Notes: generated from the sequence alone by a model not told the origin. Shown: positions 9,193-18,525, counted from the stretch's first letter. The stretch: DNA of 64,000 nucleotides from Clostridia bacterium (GCA_026417615.1 JAOACY010000123.1:1-64000), one strand, 5' to 3'. Made by a program: numbers and translations.

Positions 9193-9570
9193 TTATTTCT
9201 GCTTCAGATATAAGTCTGTTTTATTCAGCCAGTCCTGTCGCGGTGGACTGAAAATATCCACATCCAATGTATCTTCCACTGCTTGTGCCTTGTGAGGCAC
9301 ATTGCTTGGAATTATCAGCACATCTCCTGATTTTAATAATACTGGTTCACTATCCTCTTTCCCAAGCCAGAACAACGTTGCTCCTTCAAGAATATAAGTC
9401 AGCTGCTCATTCTCATGCTGATGAAACGGTACAATACAGCCTTTTTTAAGATAGACATGAGCAAGCATAATCCGTTCTCCTGTAATAATCCTCCTGTCCA
9501 GCATTGGATTTACTTTTTCAATTGGTACATCTTCCCATTTATATTTATAAGCACCCAATGGTAAAGGCAT
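9193..9570 (-). CDS. KdgF-like cupin
   Basis: A 125-residue single-domain cupin with metal-binding motif HQHENEQLTYILEG and a second His in IPSNVPHKA. The ending DVDIFSPPRQDW closely resembles KdgF proteins, which linearise 4,5-unsaturated monouronates released from pectin or alginate. In this locus, next to dehydrogenases and an isomerase, that role is plausible, though a general sugar-binding cupin cannot be excluded. The ORF track begins at 9594. An AGGAGG lies 8 nt before the internal ATG at 9570, which I take as the start. It belongs to the same minus-strand run as the Gfo/Idh/MocA gene 45 bp upstream. Confidence 0.75.
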   Translation of the reverse strand: MPLPLGAYKYKWEDVPIEKVNPMLDRRIITGERIMLAHVYLKKGCIVPFHQHENEQLTYILEGATLFWLGKEDSEPVLLKSGDVLIIPSNVPHKAQAVEDTLDVDIFSPPRQDWLNKTDLYLKQK

Positions 9571-9615
9571 TAGAATTTCCTCCTGAATTTCCATTTTTTG
9601 ATTGAGTGTTTTTCT

Positions 9616-10608
9616 TTACAATGGCAGGGCCTTACCGCTCCTGGCTGACTCAATCTCAGTGAGCAGTATCTTAAGCGAACATAATGATTCCTGAGGTGTA
9701 ATAGTCTCTATTGGATTTCCGGTGCGAACACATTCTACAAAATATCTAATTTCATTGTATATTCCCCCGGCGTTCTTTAGATTAATATTAGATCCAATGT
9801 CCACAATCCCATGCAGCTCTGGTTTAAAAGCTTCACCAATTGCTGGATAGACCGTAACCACATTGTCGGTGAATTCTACAACTGCTTTATCAAACACAGC
9901 CTGATACCTCATAGAGAATGGTATTGGTCCTGCATACCATGCTCCTTCTCCTTCAATGACAACATCTCCATAAATGTAACGAGTACTAAGGTAACTATTG
10001 TTATTCTCAGGATCCTCATAACCGATACTATGCACTTCCTTTGGCATACCCATAAAATAGTTTATAAAATCTGTATCATGTATATGTAACTCAAAGGGGG
10101 CCTTCCCGCTCTTTTCAGAGGTATACCAGCCGCTCCCCCAAATTGGTGCCTGACAGATTCGATAAAAACGAGCATTTTTCAATTTACCATATGTTCCTTT
10201 ATTCTTTAGCTGAATTAAGTATTTATACTCAGGCATAAATCGAATAATTTGAGCAATCATGAAATGTACACCTGTATCCTTTGCCTTTGCAACCATCATT
10301 TCAGCATCTTCCATATTGTTGGCTATCGGTTTCTCACATAATGTATTTATGCCTGATTCCATGCACTGAATTGCTATATCCTTATGCATGTAAGAAGGCA
10401 CACAAATATCAACCATGTCTGGTTTTTCATGTTTCAACATGTCATCAACCGAATAATAAGCCTTGCAATTATGCTCTGACGCCATCTTGTCTGCCTTTTC
10501 CCTTACAACATCCACACAAGCCGAAACCTTAACATCATTCATAAGCTTGTATGCATCACTATGGGCTGTTGCGATTCCTCCGCATCCAATAATCACTGAT
10601 GAAAACAA
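9616..10608 (-). CDS. Gfo/Idh/MocA-family NAD(P)-dependent oxidoreductase
   Basis: A 330-residue sugar dehydrogenase-like protein. It has an N-terminal Rossmann fold (VIIGCGGIATAHSDAY), the family motif CEKPIANN at about residue 90, and a C-terminal alpha/beta domain with HIHDTDFINYFMG. Such enzymes oxidise or reduce a hydroxyl of sugars, inositols or sugar acids using bound or free NAD(P). The start is probably TTG at 10608, preceded by AAGGGGGA at normal spacing. It stands 35 bp from the TIM-barrel isomerase gene; this dehydrogenase/isomerase pairing is common in catabolism of unusual sugars or inositols. The substrate cannot be told from the sequence. Confidence 0.85.
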   Translation of the reverse strand: MFSSVIIGCGGIATAHSDAYKLMNDVKVSACVDVVREKADKMASEHNCKAYYSVDDMLKHEKPDMVDICVPSYMHKDIAIQCMESGINTLCEKPIANNMEDAEMMVAKAKDTGVHFMIAQIIRFMPEYKYLIQLKNKGTYGKLKNARFYRICQAPIWGSGWYTSEKSGKAPFELHIHDTDFINYFMGMPKEVHSIGYEDPENNNSYLSTRYIYGDVVIEGEGAWYAGPIPFSMRYQAVFDKAVVEFTDNVVTVYPAIGEAFKPELHGIVDIGSNINLKNAGGIYNEIRYFVECVRTGNPIETITPQESLCSLKILLTEIESARSGKALPL

Positions 10609-10643
10609 TTCAAATTCCCCCTTATACTATTGTTTTATATAAG

Positions 10644-11489
10644 CTATATTAATTTTTCAAGCAGAGCTTTGGCATTTAGAATATCCTTAATCTGCTGTTC
10701 ACCGGAAATCTCCCGTTCTATGGTTATAGGACCGTCATATCCCATACTTTTCAGTTTTTTTATAAGTTCTGGAAAGTTTACCTTGCCTTCTCCTATTGGA
10801 ACTTCTAAACCAAGGTATTTACCGGTAGTTGGATAGAGAGCATCTTTTGCATGAACGCCACGGACGTATTTCCCAATAACATCCAGTGCGTCAACTGGGT
10901 TAGCTTTCCCATATAATATTAGATTTGCCGGATCAAGATTAACTCCCAAATTGTCAAGTTCAACATCTTCAAATAAACGCAGAAGCACTACCGGTGTTTC
11001 CTGCCCGGTTTCAAACAGGAAGTGCTGTCCGTTTCGCTTACAGTAGCTTGCCAGATATCTGATTGTAGAAACAAGTCCCTTGTATTTTACATCGTTTGGG
11101 TCTTCTGGAACAAACCCCACATGTGTAATAAGGTTTTCTACTCCAATCATCTTCGCAAAATCCGATCCCATCAACAGCATCTTCAGCCTGTCATTTCTGT
11201 ATGCTTCGGGTACTAAGCCAAGTGTAAGCGGTCCCTCGTAGAAATTCCATACCGCAGGTCCATCCCAACCACACCAGAAGGAAGTAATATCAATTCCAAC
11301 ATTTTTACTGGATGCTAACACAGTATCTGCAACCTTACTATTTAGCATGCTTCTGTTCCAACAATTCAACTGACAGGTGTGTATACCCATATCCTTAACC
11401 TTTTGAAATTCCTGCTCTATAGATTTGACAGGATGATGAACACCCGCATGTTCATGTTCTGACATATTTATTAATACACCAAGCCTCAT
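10644..11489 (-). CDS. Sugar phosphate isomerase/epimerase-like TIM barrel
   Basis: A 281-residue protein of the xylose-isomerase-like/AP-endonuclease-2 TIM-barrel superfamily. Metal-site motifs visible are FETGQE (Glu at the barrel), NLDPANLI, VRGVHAKD and the terminal TIEREI Glu. These match divalent-metal sugar isomerases and epimerases such as IolE/IolI-like proteins and hydroxypyruvate-isomerase relatives. It probably isomerises the product of the adjacent Gfo/Idh/MocA dehydrogenase. The start ATG at 11489 follows AGGGGAA. It is co-directional with its neighbours, 50 bp after the second ceramidase-fold gene. Confidence 0.82.
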   Translation of the reverse strand: MRLGVLINMSEHEHAGVHHPVKSIEQEFQKVKDMGIHTCQLNCWNRSMLNSKVADTVLASSKNVGIDITSFWCGWDGPAVWNFYEGPLTLGLVPEAYRNDRLKMLLMGSDFAKMIGVENLITHVGFVPEDPNDVKYKGLVSTIRYLASYCKRNGQHFLFETGQETPVVLLRLFEDVELDNLGVNLDPANLILYGKANPVDALDVIGKYVRGVHAKDALYPTTGKYLGLEVPIGEGKVNFPELIKKLKSMGYDGPITIEREISGEQQIKDILNAKALLEKLI

Positions 11490-11539
11490 AAATATTCCCC
11501 TATTCGTTTTTTTTATAATTGCTCATTGTTAATCATATT

Positions 11540-12832
11540 TCATACATTTTCTTTGAGTTTTGCTAACTGCATCTTATGGATTTCAGTTACTCTTTCTCCA
11601 GTTCCCTTTATAAACCAAGATGCCCTAGGTTCATAGCCGCCCTCTTCCCAAGCATACTCAGTTGGCAAATAACCGGCCCAGCCATTCGCCAGTTCACAAA
11701 CTAATGTAAACTTAAATGGCGAATTTCGTTTAATTTCTAAAGCAAAGTCACAAAAATATTCTGAAGGATTAGCTGTGATGGCTATATCACTACCAATTCG
11801 AAGTGCATTTACACGAAATTCAAATTCACCTCCTTCACGGGTTATTGGATTATCTTCGGTTTTATCTATTGCAAAAAACTCTTTTGTGGTCATCTGGCTG
11901 CCAAAAGTCCCATCTTCACACAAATCGTAATCATTTTTTTCTCTTCGAGTAAGCATAAGCGTTTCAGATATATAATCTATATCATCCACATTTATACTTT
12001 CCATTTTTCCAATTACATTTTGAATTGTTTTAAAAATACTATCCGAAAACCTTTCCAGCTTTTGGTAAGAATCATCGTTTTTCGCATCATGCTTAGAAGC
12101 ATCAATCCAGTTTTCATTACCACAGGCGCCTATTAAAAATATCGGTACAAGCTGCTCTCCATAAGCCTTAATTAATTTGCGGTTAACATGCCCTGATTGA
12201 TCCGGGCTAATAACGCCTGACAAAATATTATTATGATTTCCAAAATTCCATATAATTGAAATAAGACGTTTGTGAACATCTTCAAAACATATAGCCAGTA
12301 ACTCTGGGTCTGTTATCCCACTAAAATCACAACTATCTGCATTCTCATCATACATGAAATTCATCAAAATCCTGCCATCCGGGCGTTTAAGCCTTCGATT
12401 GAAAACTAATTCTTTATTCTCGCCTCTACCTGCGTAAACAGCTGACACCAACTGTTTCCTTTGCAAAGCTTGAATTACTGCTGTTACAACCTGACGGCAG
12501 TAATATTGGGTATATAGATCCTGCTTGTTTTTATCCAACCACTGAAAGGCATGTGTATGGGTTGCATGCAGAGAAATCCCTTCCTTGGGAATTCCGGTCA
12601 ATTGGCTGATTTCGCTTATAATCTCTAACGCTATGTTAACAGGAATTACACAGATATCAGTTGATATGATAACTGCTTGTTTTTTACCATCATCCAGAAC
12701 CAGTACGTTTGCGTACATAGGAGATTCAACTTTATACTCAAGCAGATTTGACTTTCCCTCATGTACTTCACCCGTACCTGCCGGAGGAGTAATTTCACAT
12801 CTATACACACCTGCTAATATATTTTTGCCCAT
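11540..12832 (-). CDS. Neutral-ceramidase-fold zinc hydrolase, paralogue 2
   Basis: A 430-residue paralogue of 6127-7464. The two share YxCxITPP at the N terminus, the ATHTH zinc motif, VFNRRL followed by PDG and MN, GNHNN or ANHNN, GACGNxNW, NPxE and GGYE near the C terminus. Zinc-ligand candidates are therefore kept, while the ceramidase catalytic-Ser motif is replaced by GACGNENW. There is no signal peptide and no ceramidase C-terminal domain. Retention of two diverged copies in one sugar locus suggests two related substrates or a heteromer. The start ATG follows GAGG at 7-nt spacing. It sits between GH43 and the isomerase. The reaction is unknown. Confidence 0.75.
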   Translation of the reverse strand: MGKNILAGVYRCEITPPAGTGEVHEGKSNLLEYKVESPMYANVLVLDDGKKQAVIISTDICVIPVNIALEIISEISQLTGIPKEGISLHATHTHAFQWLDKNKQDLYTQYYCRQVVTAVIQALQRKQLVSAVYAGRGENKELVFNRRLKRPDGRILMNFMYDENADSCDFSGITDPELLAICFEDVHKRLISIIWNFGNHNNILSGVISPDQSGHVNRKLIKAYGEQLVPIFLIGACGNENWIDASKHDAKNDDSYQKLERFSDSIFKTIQNVIGKMESINVDDIDYISETLMLTRREKNDYDLCEDGTFGSQMTTKEFFAIDKTEDNPITREGGEFEFRVNALRIGSDIAITANPSEYFCDFALEIKRNSPFKFTLVCELANGWAGYLPTEYAWEEGGYEPRASWFIKGTGERVTEIHKMQLAKLKENV

Positions 12833-12912
12833 AACGAAACCTCACATTTAATAAGAATGTTCATTATTATTAATTTTTATTTCAGCTTTTCAAAAACTCA
12901 TAATATTAGACC

Positions 12913-14496
12913 CTATTTGTTCTCAATATACTCAAAATAATCAAAGTCGGCATATTTCCTTTCTCCTGAAAAATCCTGACAGCATACACCAACAAATGCG
13001 CCTGTAAAACCAAAGCTTTCCTTACAGCTTTCATCGGAAAGAATTCCTGCGTCCAGAATCGGGCCTATGGCAGTCCAGCTTTCTCCATCTACAGAGTAAT
13101 AGAATTGAAGGATATCATAGGTTACAGTAACTTTAAGATATATTCTCTTTATTCCATTTAATGAAACATCGGTTTTAAGTGGATAGCTGACATTGAAATT
13201 ATGACATTGAATTATGCCCAGGCATTTACCCAGAATTTCATTATGGGTTACTCTAAGATAAATGTAGTTTTCAGTATTATAATAACAAACCAGTCCAGCC
13301 ATTTGCTTAAATGAATCAGGTTCAAATTCTACACAAGTGGATGCAGTGTAATTAAAGGATTGCTGACGTCTTGCAACAAGGCTCTGACAGAAAAGAGAAT
13401 TTAAGGATTCACGTCCCTTTAGTCTCAAATAACCACTTCTTTCTTTTAAGGACATCATATCTTCGCCCAAGGGTATTCTCAATGTCTGAAATTGAATGCT
13501 GAGAGTCTCATTATCAAAATCATCACGTTCATGCTCTTTTTCCTGTATAAATTCAGCAAGTTCTGGTGCTTCAACCTCTATGAGAGGTTTATTGCCACCG
13601 CATTCAAGCTGCAGCCAGTTATCCTTAGTCCAAATCATTTTCTGTATGCTGGTTTCTCTGCCCAAAATGCACTTTCCATTTCTAGGCATAGGCCTGGAGC
13701 AAAGGTGTACCATATAGACCTGTCCGTCAGGAGTTTCAACAAAGTCAGCATGACCTGCCTTTTGCATAGCATAGGTAGGTTCTAATTTTGTTGTAATAAT
13801 TGGGTTGTTTGGAGCAACTTCATAAGGTCCAAAAAGAGAAGTAGATCGTGCAAGTGTAACACAATGATAATTTTCTGTTCCACCTTCGGCGGTTATGAGG
13901 TAATAATAACCATTGCATTTATAAAGATGAGGCCCCTCAGTTAATCCAGCTTCAGTTCCGTTAAAAATATTGTAGACAGGTCCTGAAAGCTTCTTTTCTT
14001 GTTCTGAATATTCCTGAAGTATAATGCCGCCAAACCAATCTTTACCTTTTTCTTTGTCACAGGACATTCCAACAAGCCATTTCCTGCCATCGTTATCATG
14101 AAAAAGTGATTGGTCAAATCCTCTGCTATTCAAATATACAGGTTCGGACCAATCGCCAAGAATATCCTGGGTTGTTACAAGATAATTATAAACGTCCATG
14201 TATCCACCCTTAATATTTTTCACATCAGAGTAAACTAAATAATAGGTGCCGTTATAATAAGAAAGACATGGAGCCCATACTCCTAATGAATCTGGGTTGC
14301 CACGCATGTCCAGCTGTGTAAGTCTATTTAATGGGCGTGTGACTAGTTTCCAGTTAACTAAGTCCCTGGAATGATGAATCTGAACGCCAGGATACCATTG
14401 AAAGGTAGATGTCGCAATGTAATAGTCATTTTCAACTCTGATAATAGAAGGATCCGGGTTGAAACCTTTTAGAATGGGGTTAATTATTTTTTTCAT
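12913..14496 (-). CDS. GH43 glycosidase (beta-xylosidase/arabinofuranosidase type)
   Basis: A 527-residue enzyme with a five-bladed beta-propeller GH43 domain (about 1-310) and a C-terminal beta-sandwich (about 330-527). Catalytic motifs are visible: NPDPSI (base Asp), GVWAPCL (pKa-modulating region) and TEGPHLYK (acid Glu). Length and C-terminal domain match beta-xylosidase/alpha-L-arabinofuranosidase subfamilies. With no signal peptide it should act in the cytoplasm on imported oligosaccharides. The start ATG follows AAGGAG. It is separated from the solute-binding-protein gene by 310 bp with a strong hairpin, so its expression relative to the transporter is probably set by RNA processing or partial termination. 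Confidence 0.9.
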   Translation of the reverse strand: MKKIINPILKGFNPDPSIIRVENDYYIATSTFQWYPGVQIHHSRDLVNWKLVTRPLNRLTQLDMRGNPDSLGVWAPCLSYYNGTYYLVYSDVKNIKGGYMDVYNYLVTTQDILGDWSEPVYLNSRGFDQSLFHDNDGRKWLVGMSCDKEKGKDWFGGIILQEYSEQEKKLSGPVYNIFNGTEAGLTEGPHLYKCNGYYYLITAEGGTENYHCVTLARSTSLFGPYEVAPNNPIITTKLEPTYAMQKAGHADFVETPDGQVYMVHLCSRPMPRNGKCILGRETSIQKMIWTKDNWLQLECGGNKPLIEVEAPELAEFIQEKEHERDDFDNETLSIQFQTLRIPLGEDMMSLKERSGYLRLKGRESLNSLFCQSLVARRQQSFNYTASTCVEFEPDSFKQMAGLVCYYNTENYIYLRVTHNEILGKCLGIIQCHNFNVSYPLKTDVSLNGIKRIYLKVTVTYDILQFYYSVDGESWTAIGPILDAGILSDESCKESFGFTGAFVGVCCQDFSGERKYADFDYFEYIENK

Positions 14497-14668
14497 GTAA
14501 ACTCCTTATATTTATAGTTTGTATAAATTTCGATAAACATGGCTGCTATTTAATATTATCTTTCTGCTTAGTTCCAGAACGTAGCATTGATAATTGCCTG
14601 CTATTGAACAGTTCACTTCAAGCAGTGTAGCCATGAATTTAAGATACCGTGCTCAATTATTACGGACA

Positions 14669-14712
14669 CTATTTGGGAACAGGCTATAATTATCCAGCCT
14701 GTTCCCAAATAG
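14669..14712 (-). other. Strong intergenic hairpin between SBP and GH43 genes
   Basis: A perfect 17-bp inverted repeat with a 10-nt loop lies inside the 310-bp gap 14497-14806. Minus-strand transcription crosses it after the solute-binding-protein gene. No U tract follows it, so it is better explained as an mRNA-stabilising or processing element than as an efficient terminator. Such hairpins often keep the binding-protein message more abundant than downstream genes. Nothing else was recognised in the gap. Confidence 0.7.
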
Positions 14713-14806
14713 CTTGTAATTCAACCTTCAGGATTGAATGTTCTTGTCCTTTATACCGTTTTTGTTTCAAAAGTAGTCTGGCAAAACTACACAGGAAAAC
14801 TTTAGC

Positions 14807-16426
14807 TTATTTATATTGCTGATACTTAGTAGTCCAGTATTTTTCTAATTTTTCAAGGCCGCCACTTTCACATGTGCTTAAAAACTCGTTATATATTTTC
14901 ATACACTCTGATTCGTCTTTAGCAAGGATCATCTTAGGATAGTATGTTTGTGCGTGTGTTATTAACCTTGCAAGTATGGCTCCTTCATCAGTGTTACCGG
15001 GGGGATCCATTCTGCCAAGGAATACCTCGTAATTAAATTTGTCTGCGTATTTGCTTTTCCAGTCATTCTTTATTTCTTTTGAAATAATTACATCATCCGT
15101 CCAATATGCTCTCAGTGAATAATATGCGTCTGCAAACCACATATAAGCAGAAATGCCCGTTTCATTCAACAGATTTGCATCAGCTTCAACTTTCTTTATC
15201 CATTCGGTTGACCTTACTGGCCATCCATTTGAGTCCAAGGTATAGCATTTGCCTTCCGGACCATATGAATTATCTGCTTTACCTTTAGGACTTTCACACC
15301 ATTCAATAAATTTCATAATTCTTTCAGGCTTTGCTACTTTTGAAGAGATAAACGTTGCTGTCCAACCTGAATCAGCTTTCGTAGCTTTTGCATCAGCAAA
15401 ATATGGAAGATAGTCATACTTCTTCGATCCATCTTTGGGAACTGGGTTCCAATATTCAAGTTTCGCCGAAAATACAGCTGCATTTCCATCACGATATTTA
15501 GTTTTCTTTATTTCCTCTGAGTCAATAAATGAACCATTATCAATAAGGCCATTAACGTAGAGTTTATTCATAAATTTGATATACTCTTGGAATTTTGAAC
15601 CTCTGATAGAGGAAACAACCTTATCATTAATAACTTCATATTTTCCAAGCCCAAACTGAGTCATCATAAAATAATTTGCTTGATACTCAGAAAGCTTAAA
15701 TAAACTATCCTCCATAATTGAAGGTCCAAAATAATATGGTTTAATCTTTGGATACTTTTCTTTTATGGACATTAATGCTTTAAAAAAGTTTTCCGGAGAA
15801 GTCATATCTGGTTTGCCAATAGCCTCATAAATATCTGATCGTATTAAGTGAACATTGGTTGATGTATCTATTTTGCTAAACCCCTCTTGTTCTTGAACCC
15901 ATTTTGTTTTAATGAAGTTTGAGAAATAATAGTTTTTCCCGTCATTCCATTTGTGATATTGGAAGTACTCGGGTTCAACATATTTTCTGATATCTGGCGC
16001 AAATTCATCAATGAGTTTGCCAATATCCTGAACATAACCCCCTTCAATCAAGCTGCCAACTGCTGGACTTGAACAGTCTACAGTTATTAAATCCGGAATC
16101 TGATTAGATGAAAGCATGATTTGAAGAGTTTCTGTGGCTCCCTGCGGAGGTTTTGATGTCTTAACTATACAATTTGTTTTTTCCAGGAGATATTTGCCAT
16201 ACTCCTTTTCTTCCAATTTTTCACCGTTCCACCAATCGAAATCCACATAATGAGTAAATTCATAGGGTGTACTAGTATCAATTGTACTTTCGGAAGCTAC
16301 TGTTTTTTGTGGTGCACTAGTGGTAGGTTCAGTCTCATTTGCTTTCTTGCCGCAGCCAGCGAACACTGTAACTGTTATCATTACTGCTAACAGCAATGAC
16401 AAGATAATGTTTTGTTTCTTTTTCAT
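14807..16426 (-). CDS. ABC transporter solute-binding lipoprotein (sugar)
   Basis: A 539-residue lipoprotein: the signal peptide ends in a lipobox (VFAGC), with the mature Cys near residue 25, then a Ser/Thr-rich linker (EPTTSAPQKT). The body is a large type of extracellular solute-binding protein seen with LplB/LplC (YtcQ-like) permeases; it has LSSNQIPDLITVD and ends in WTTKYQQYK. It should capture oligosaccharides at the outer membrane face for the two downstream-coded permeases. Although at the 3' side of the permease genes in transcript order (permease, permease, SBP), it has a 195-bp gap and may have its own promoter. Start: AAGGAGGATACC then ATG. Confidence 0.9.
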   Translation of the reverse strand: MKKKQNIILSLLLAVMITVTVFAGCGKKANETEPTTSAPQKTVASESTIDTSTPYEFTHYVDFDWWNGEKLEEKEYGKYLLEKTNCIVKTSKPPQGATETLQIMLSSNQIPDLITVDCSSPAVGSLIEGGYVQDIGKLIDEFAPDIRKYVEPEYFQYHKWNDGKNYYFSNFIKTKWVQEQEGFSKIDTSTNVHLIRSDIYEAIGKPDMTSPENFFKALMSIKEKYPKIKPYYFGPSIMEDSLFKLSEYQANYFMMTQFGLGKYEVINDKVVSSIRGSKFQEYIKFMNKLYVNGLIDNGSFIDSEEIKKTKYRDGNAAVFSAKLEYWNPVPKDGSKKYDYLPYFADAKATKADSGWTATFISSKVAKPERIMKFIEWCESPKGKADNSYGPEGKCYTLDSNGWPVRSTEWIKKVEADANLLNETGISAYMWFADAYYSLRAYWTDDVIISKEIKNDWKSKYADKFNYEVFLGRMDPPGNTDEGAILARLITHAQTYYPKMILAKDESECMKIYNEFLSTCESGGLEKLEKYWTTKYQQYK

Positions 16427-16621
16427 GGTATCCTCCTTAAAATTTATTAAATTTTCTCGAAAACTTCAAAGGCCTTCGAGGTATATGTTATGGAGCATAA
16501 TTTTTTACGCCCCTAACATTCTAAAAATAATTTCTTGAAAGTTTCATGAATAAATTCAATATCCATTTTTAGTACATTCAACTAGCCTTATCTTTGTAGT
16601 TCGAATACTTTTCTTTCTATT

Positions 16622-17527
16622 CTATTCTTTAACTGAGCCTAGCATCATACCCTTAATAAAAAACTTTTGAAGCATTGGATAAACAAGTGCAATAGGTAAT
16701 ATAGAAACAAACATCGTAGCATATTTTATTGAATTGAAAACTTCTATACCTGCACTATTCAAGCCTAGCATTTTTCGAACCATCTCAGCTCCTTGAGCTT
16801 GAGAAATTATCTTGAAAAGAATTACCGGCAGAGTGTATAAATCCTCTCTTCCAACAATAAAGTATGTTGGATAAAAGAAGTCATTCCAATGAGCTACTCC
16901 ATTAAAAAGTGAAACTGTTGCTATTATCGGTGCAGAAAGCGGGATGAATATTTTAATAAATATATAAAAATCTCCTGCACCGTCTATTTTAGCCGATTCT
17001 TCTAAAGCCTCCGGGATGTCCATAAAAAAGTTAATAAATAAAATTGCATTAAACACCGAAAAAAGCATCGGTACTATATATACTAAAAAATTACTCAACA
17101 GATTTAGATTCTTTAACACCATATAGAAGGGTATAATCCCCCCCGAAAAATACATAGTGATAATATTGAACCTTAAATAAAATTTTCTAAAAACCAAATA
17201 TTTCTTAGACAGCGGATAAGCAACCATTGCGGTGAAAAAAACAGATGTCACTGTACCTAAAATAGTTCTCATAACCGACATCATAAGAGCTGAATATAGC
17301 CTGGTTTGAGAAAATATTGATTTGAAACTATCAAATGAAATTTTTCTAGGGATTATATACACATAGCCATTATCTCTAATGTCTGATGGAAGGTTAAGTG
17401 CATATATGAGTGTATAGTATAATGGATATAGTGTTAGCAAAATAGTTAAAAAGGTTATAGTTATTGATATCAGCTTAACAAACTTATCTTCAAAAGTATT
17501 TTTAGCAAATATCCCAATGTATCTCAT
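16622..17527 (-). CDS. Carbohydrate ABC transporter permease (LplC/YtcP type)
   Basis: A 301-residue permease with about six membrane helices and the cytoplasmic EAA loop, EALEESAKIDGAGDFYIFIKIFIPLSAP, which contacts the ATPase. The C-terminal end (FFIKGMMLGSVKE) is typical of LplC/YtcP-type sugar permeases. It forms the second half of the membrane pore with the preceding permease, 29 bp upstream. The start ATG at 17527 follows GAGAGGA. No ATPase is coded in the locus, so a shared MsmX/UgpC-type ATPase elsewhere is expected. Confidence 0.92.
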   Translation of the reverse strand: MRYIGIFAKNTFEDKFVKLISITITFLTILLTLYPLYYTLIYALNLPSDIRDNGYVYIIPRKISFDSFKSIFSQTRLYSALMMSVMRTILGTVTSVFFTAMVAYPLSKKYLVFRKFYLRFNIITMYFSGGIIPFYMVLKNLNLLSNFLVYIVPMLFSVFNAILFINFFMDIPEALEESAKIDGAGDFYIFIKIFIPLSAPIIATVSLFNGVAHWNDFFYPTYFIVGREDLYTLPVILFKIISQAQGAEMVRKMLGLNSAGIEVFNSIKYATMFVSILPIALVYPMLQKFFIKGMMLGSVKE

Positions 17528-17556
17528 ATTAATCCTCTCAAATTTAGTATTAAATA

Positions 17557-18525
17557 TTAATAAATACTTGTACCGTTTATTTTTTTAGAAATATAATTTG
17601 TTCCTGTAAAAAGGACAAGCGAAACAACAGATAGCACAATGCCCACTGCAGCCGCAAAAGAAAGTCTCCCTAACTGTAGTCCTAACCTTACAACATATGT
17701 ATCTAACACCAAAGAATAATCATAATTCATAACATTGCTAAATAACAATGATTGGGTAAAATTGGTGCCATTCATACCTCCTGCAACCAACCCCCCCATA
17801 CTCAATATAAACACAATAGCCATAGTGTTTTTTAGATAAGGTAAAGTAATAAACAATATACGCTTAATTCTACCTGCGCCATCAATTAATGCTGCTTCGT
17901 AAACCTCTATTGATATCCCTGCAATTGATGCTAAATAAATAACCGACCACCATCCCGTTGATTTCCACGCATCAATTATCGCCATAAGAACCCAAAAAGA
18001 CTGTTTCTCCTGCAAAAAAGCATAAGGCTTAGTTATAATGTGCATTTTGGCAAGTATAACATTAACCAATCCATCATCAGACAACCATATTTGGAATATA
18101 CCTGCTATAACAACCCAAGCAATGAAATGAGGTAACAAGCTTGCCGTTTGTACTATTTTCTTATAGAATCCATTTCTGAGTTCATTTAGAATTATTGCGA
18201 AAAAAATTGGTATAGGAAAGGTTATGACAAGCTTAATCAAACTCATCACTAAACTGTTTCTAAAAGCTCTCCAAAACAATAAATCTTTTCCTAATGCTAT
18301 AAAGTGTTTTAACCCAACAAATTCGCTTCCTAAAAATCCTTTAAATGGTTTAAAATCCTGAAAACCCATAATCATTCCTATCATAGGTAAATAATTGAAT
18401 AAAATCAAAAAAATAATTCCGGGTAATAGCATAAGATGTAGCTGCTTCTGTTCCTTAATTCGTTTAAAGATAAGCATTTTATTACCATTATCAACCAATG
18501 TTTTTTTCAAAGTTTTATTAAACAT
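17557..18525 (-). CDS. Carbohydrate ABC transporter permease (LplB type)
   Basis: A 322-residue permease with about six helices; the first is LLPGIIFLILFNYLPMIGMIMGF and the EAA loop reads YEAALIDGAGRIKRILFITLPYL. It is the LplB-type partner of the next gene. The ORF track begins at TTG (18537), but that TTG lies in the ribosome site itself (TTGGAGCGTAGT). ATG at 18525 with GGAG at 6 nt is preferred. It is the first gene of the minus-strand run and is divergent from the sensor kinase, so the 460-bp gap between them probably carries the regulated promoter. Confidence 0.92.
   Translation of the reverse strand: MFNKTLKKTLVDNGNKMLIFKRIKEQKQLHLMLLPGIIFLILFNYLPMIGMIMGFQDFKPFKGFLGSEFVGLKHFIALGKDLLFWRAFRNSLVMSLIKLVITFPIPIFFAIILNELRNGFYKKIVQTASLLPHFIAWVVIAGIFQIWLSDDGLVNVILAKMHIITKPYAFLQEKQSFWVLMAIIDAWKSTGWWSVIYLASIAGISIEVYEAALIDGAGRIKRILFITLPYLKNTMAIVFILSMGGLVAGGMNGTNFTQSLLFSNVMNYDYSLVLDTYVVRLGLQLGRLSFAAAVGIVLSVVSLVLFTGTNYISKKINGTSIY

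Noticed and set aside
16440-16560. Possible cre (CcpA) site near the SBP promoter
   Set aside because: The nearest match lacks the central CG of the consensus.
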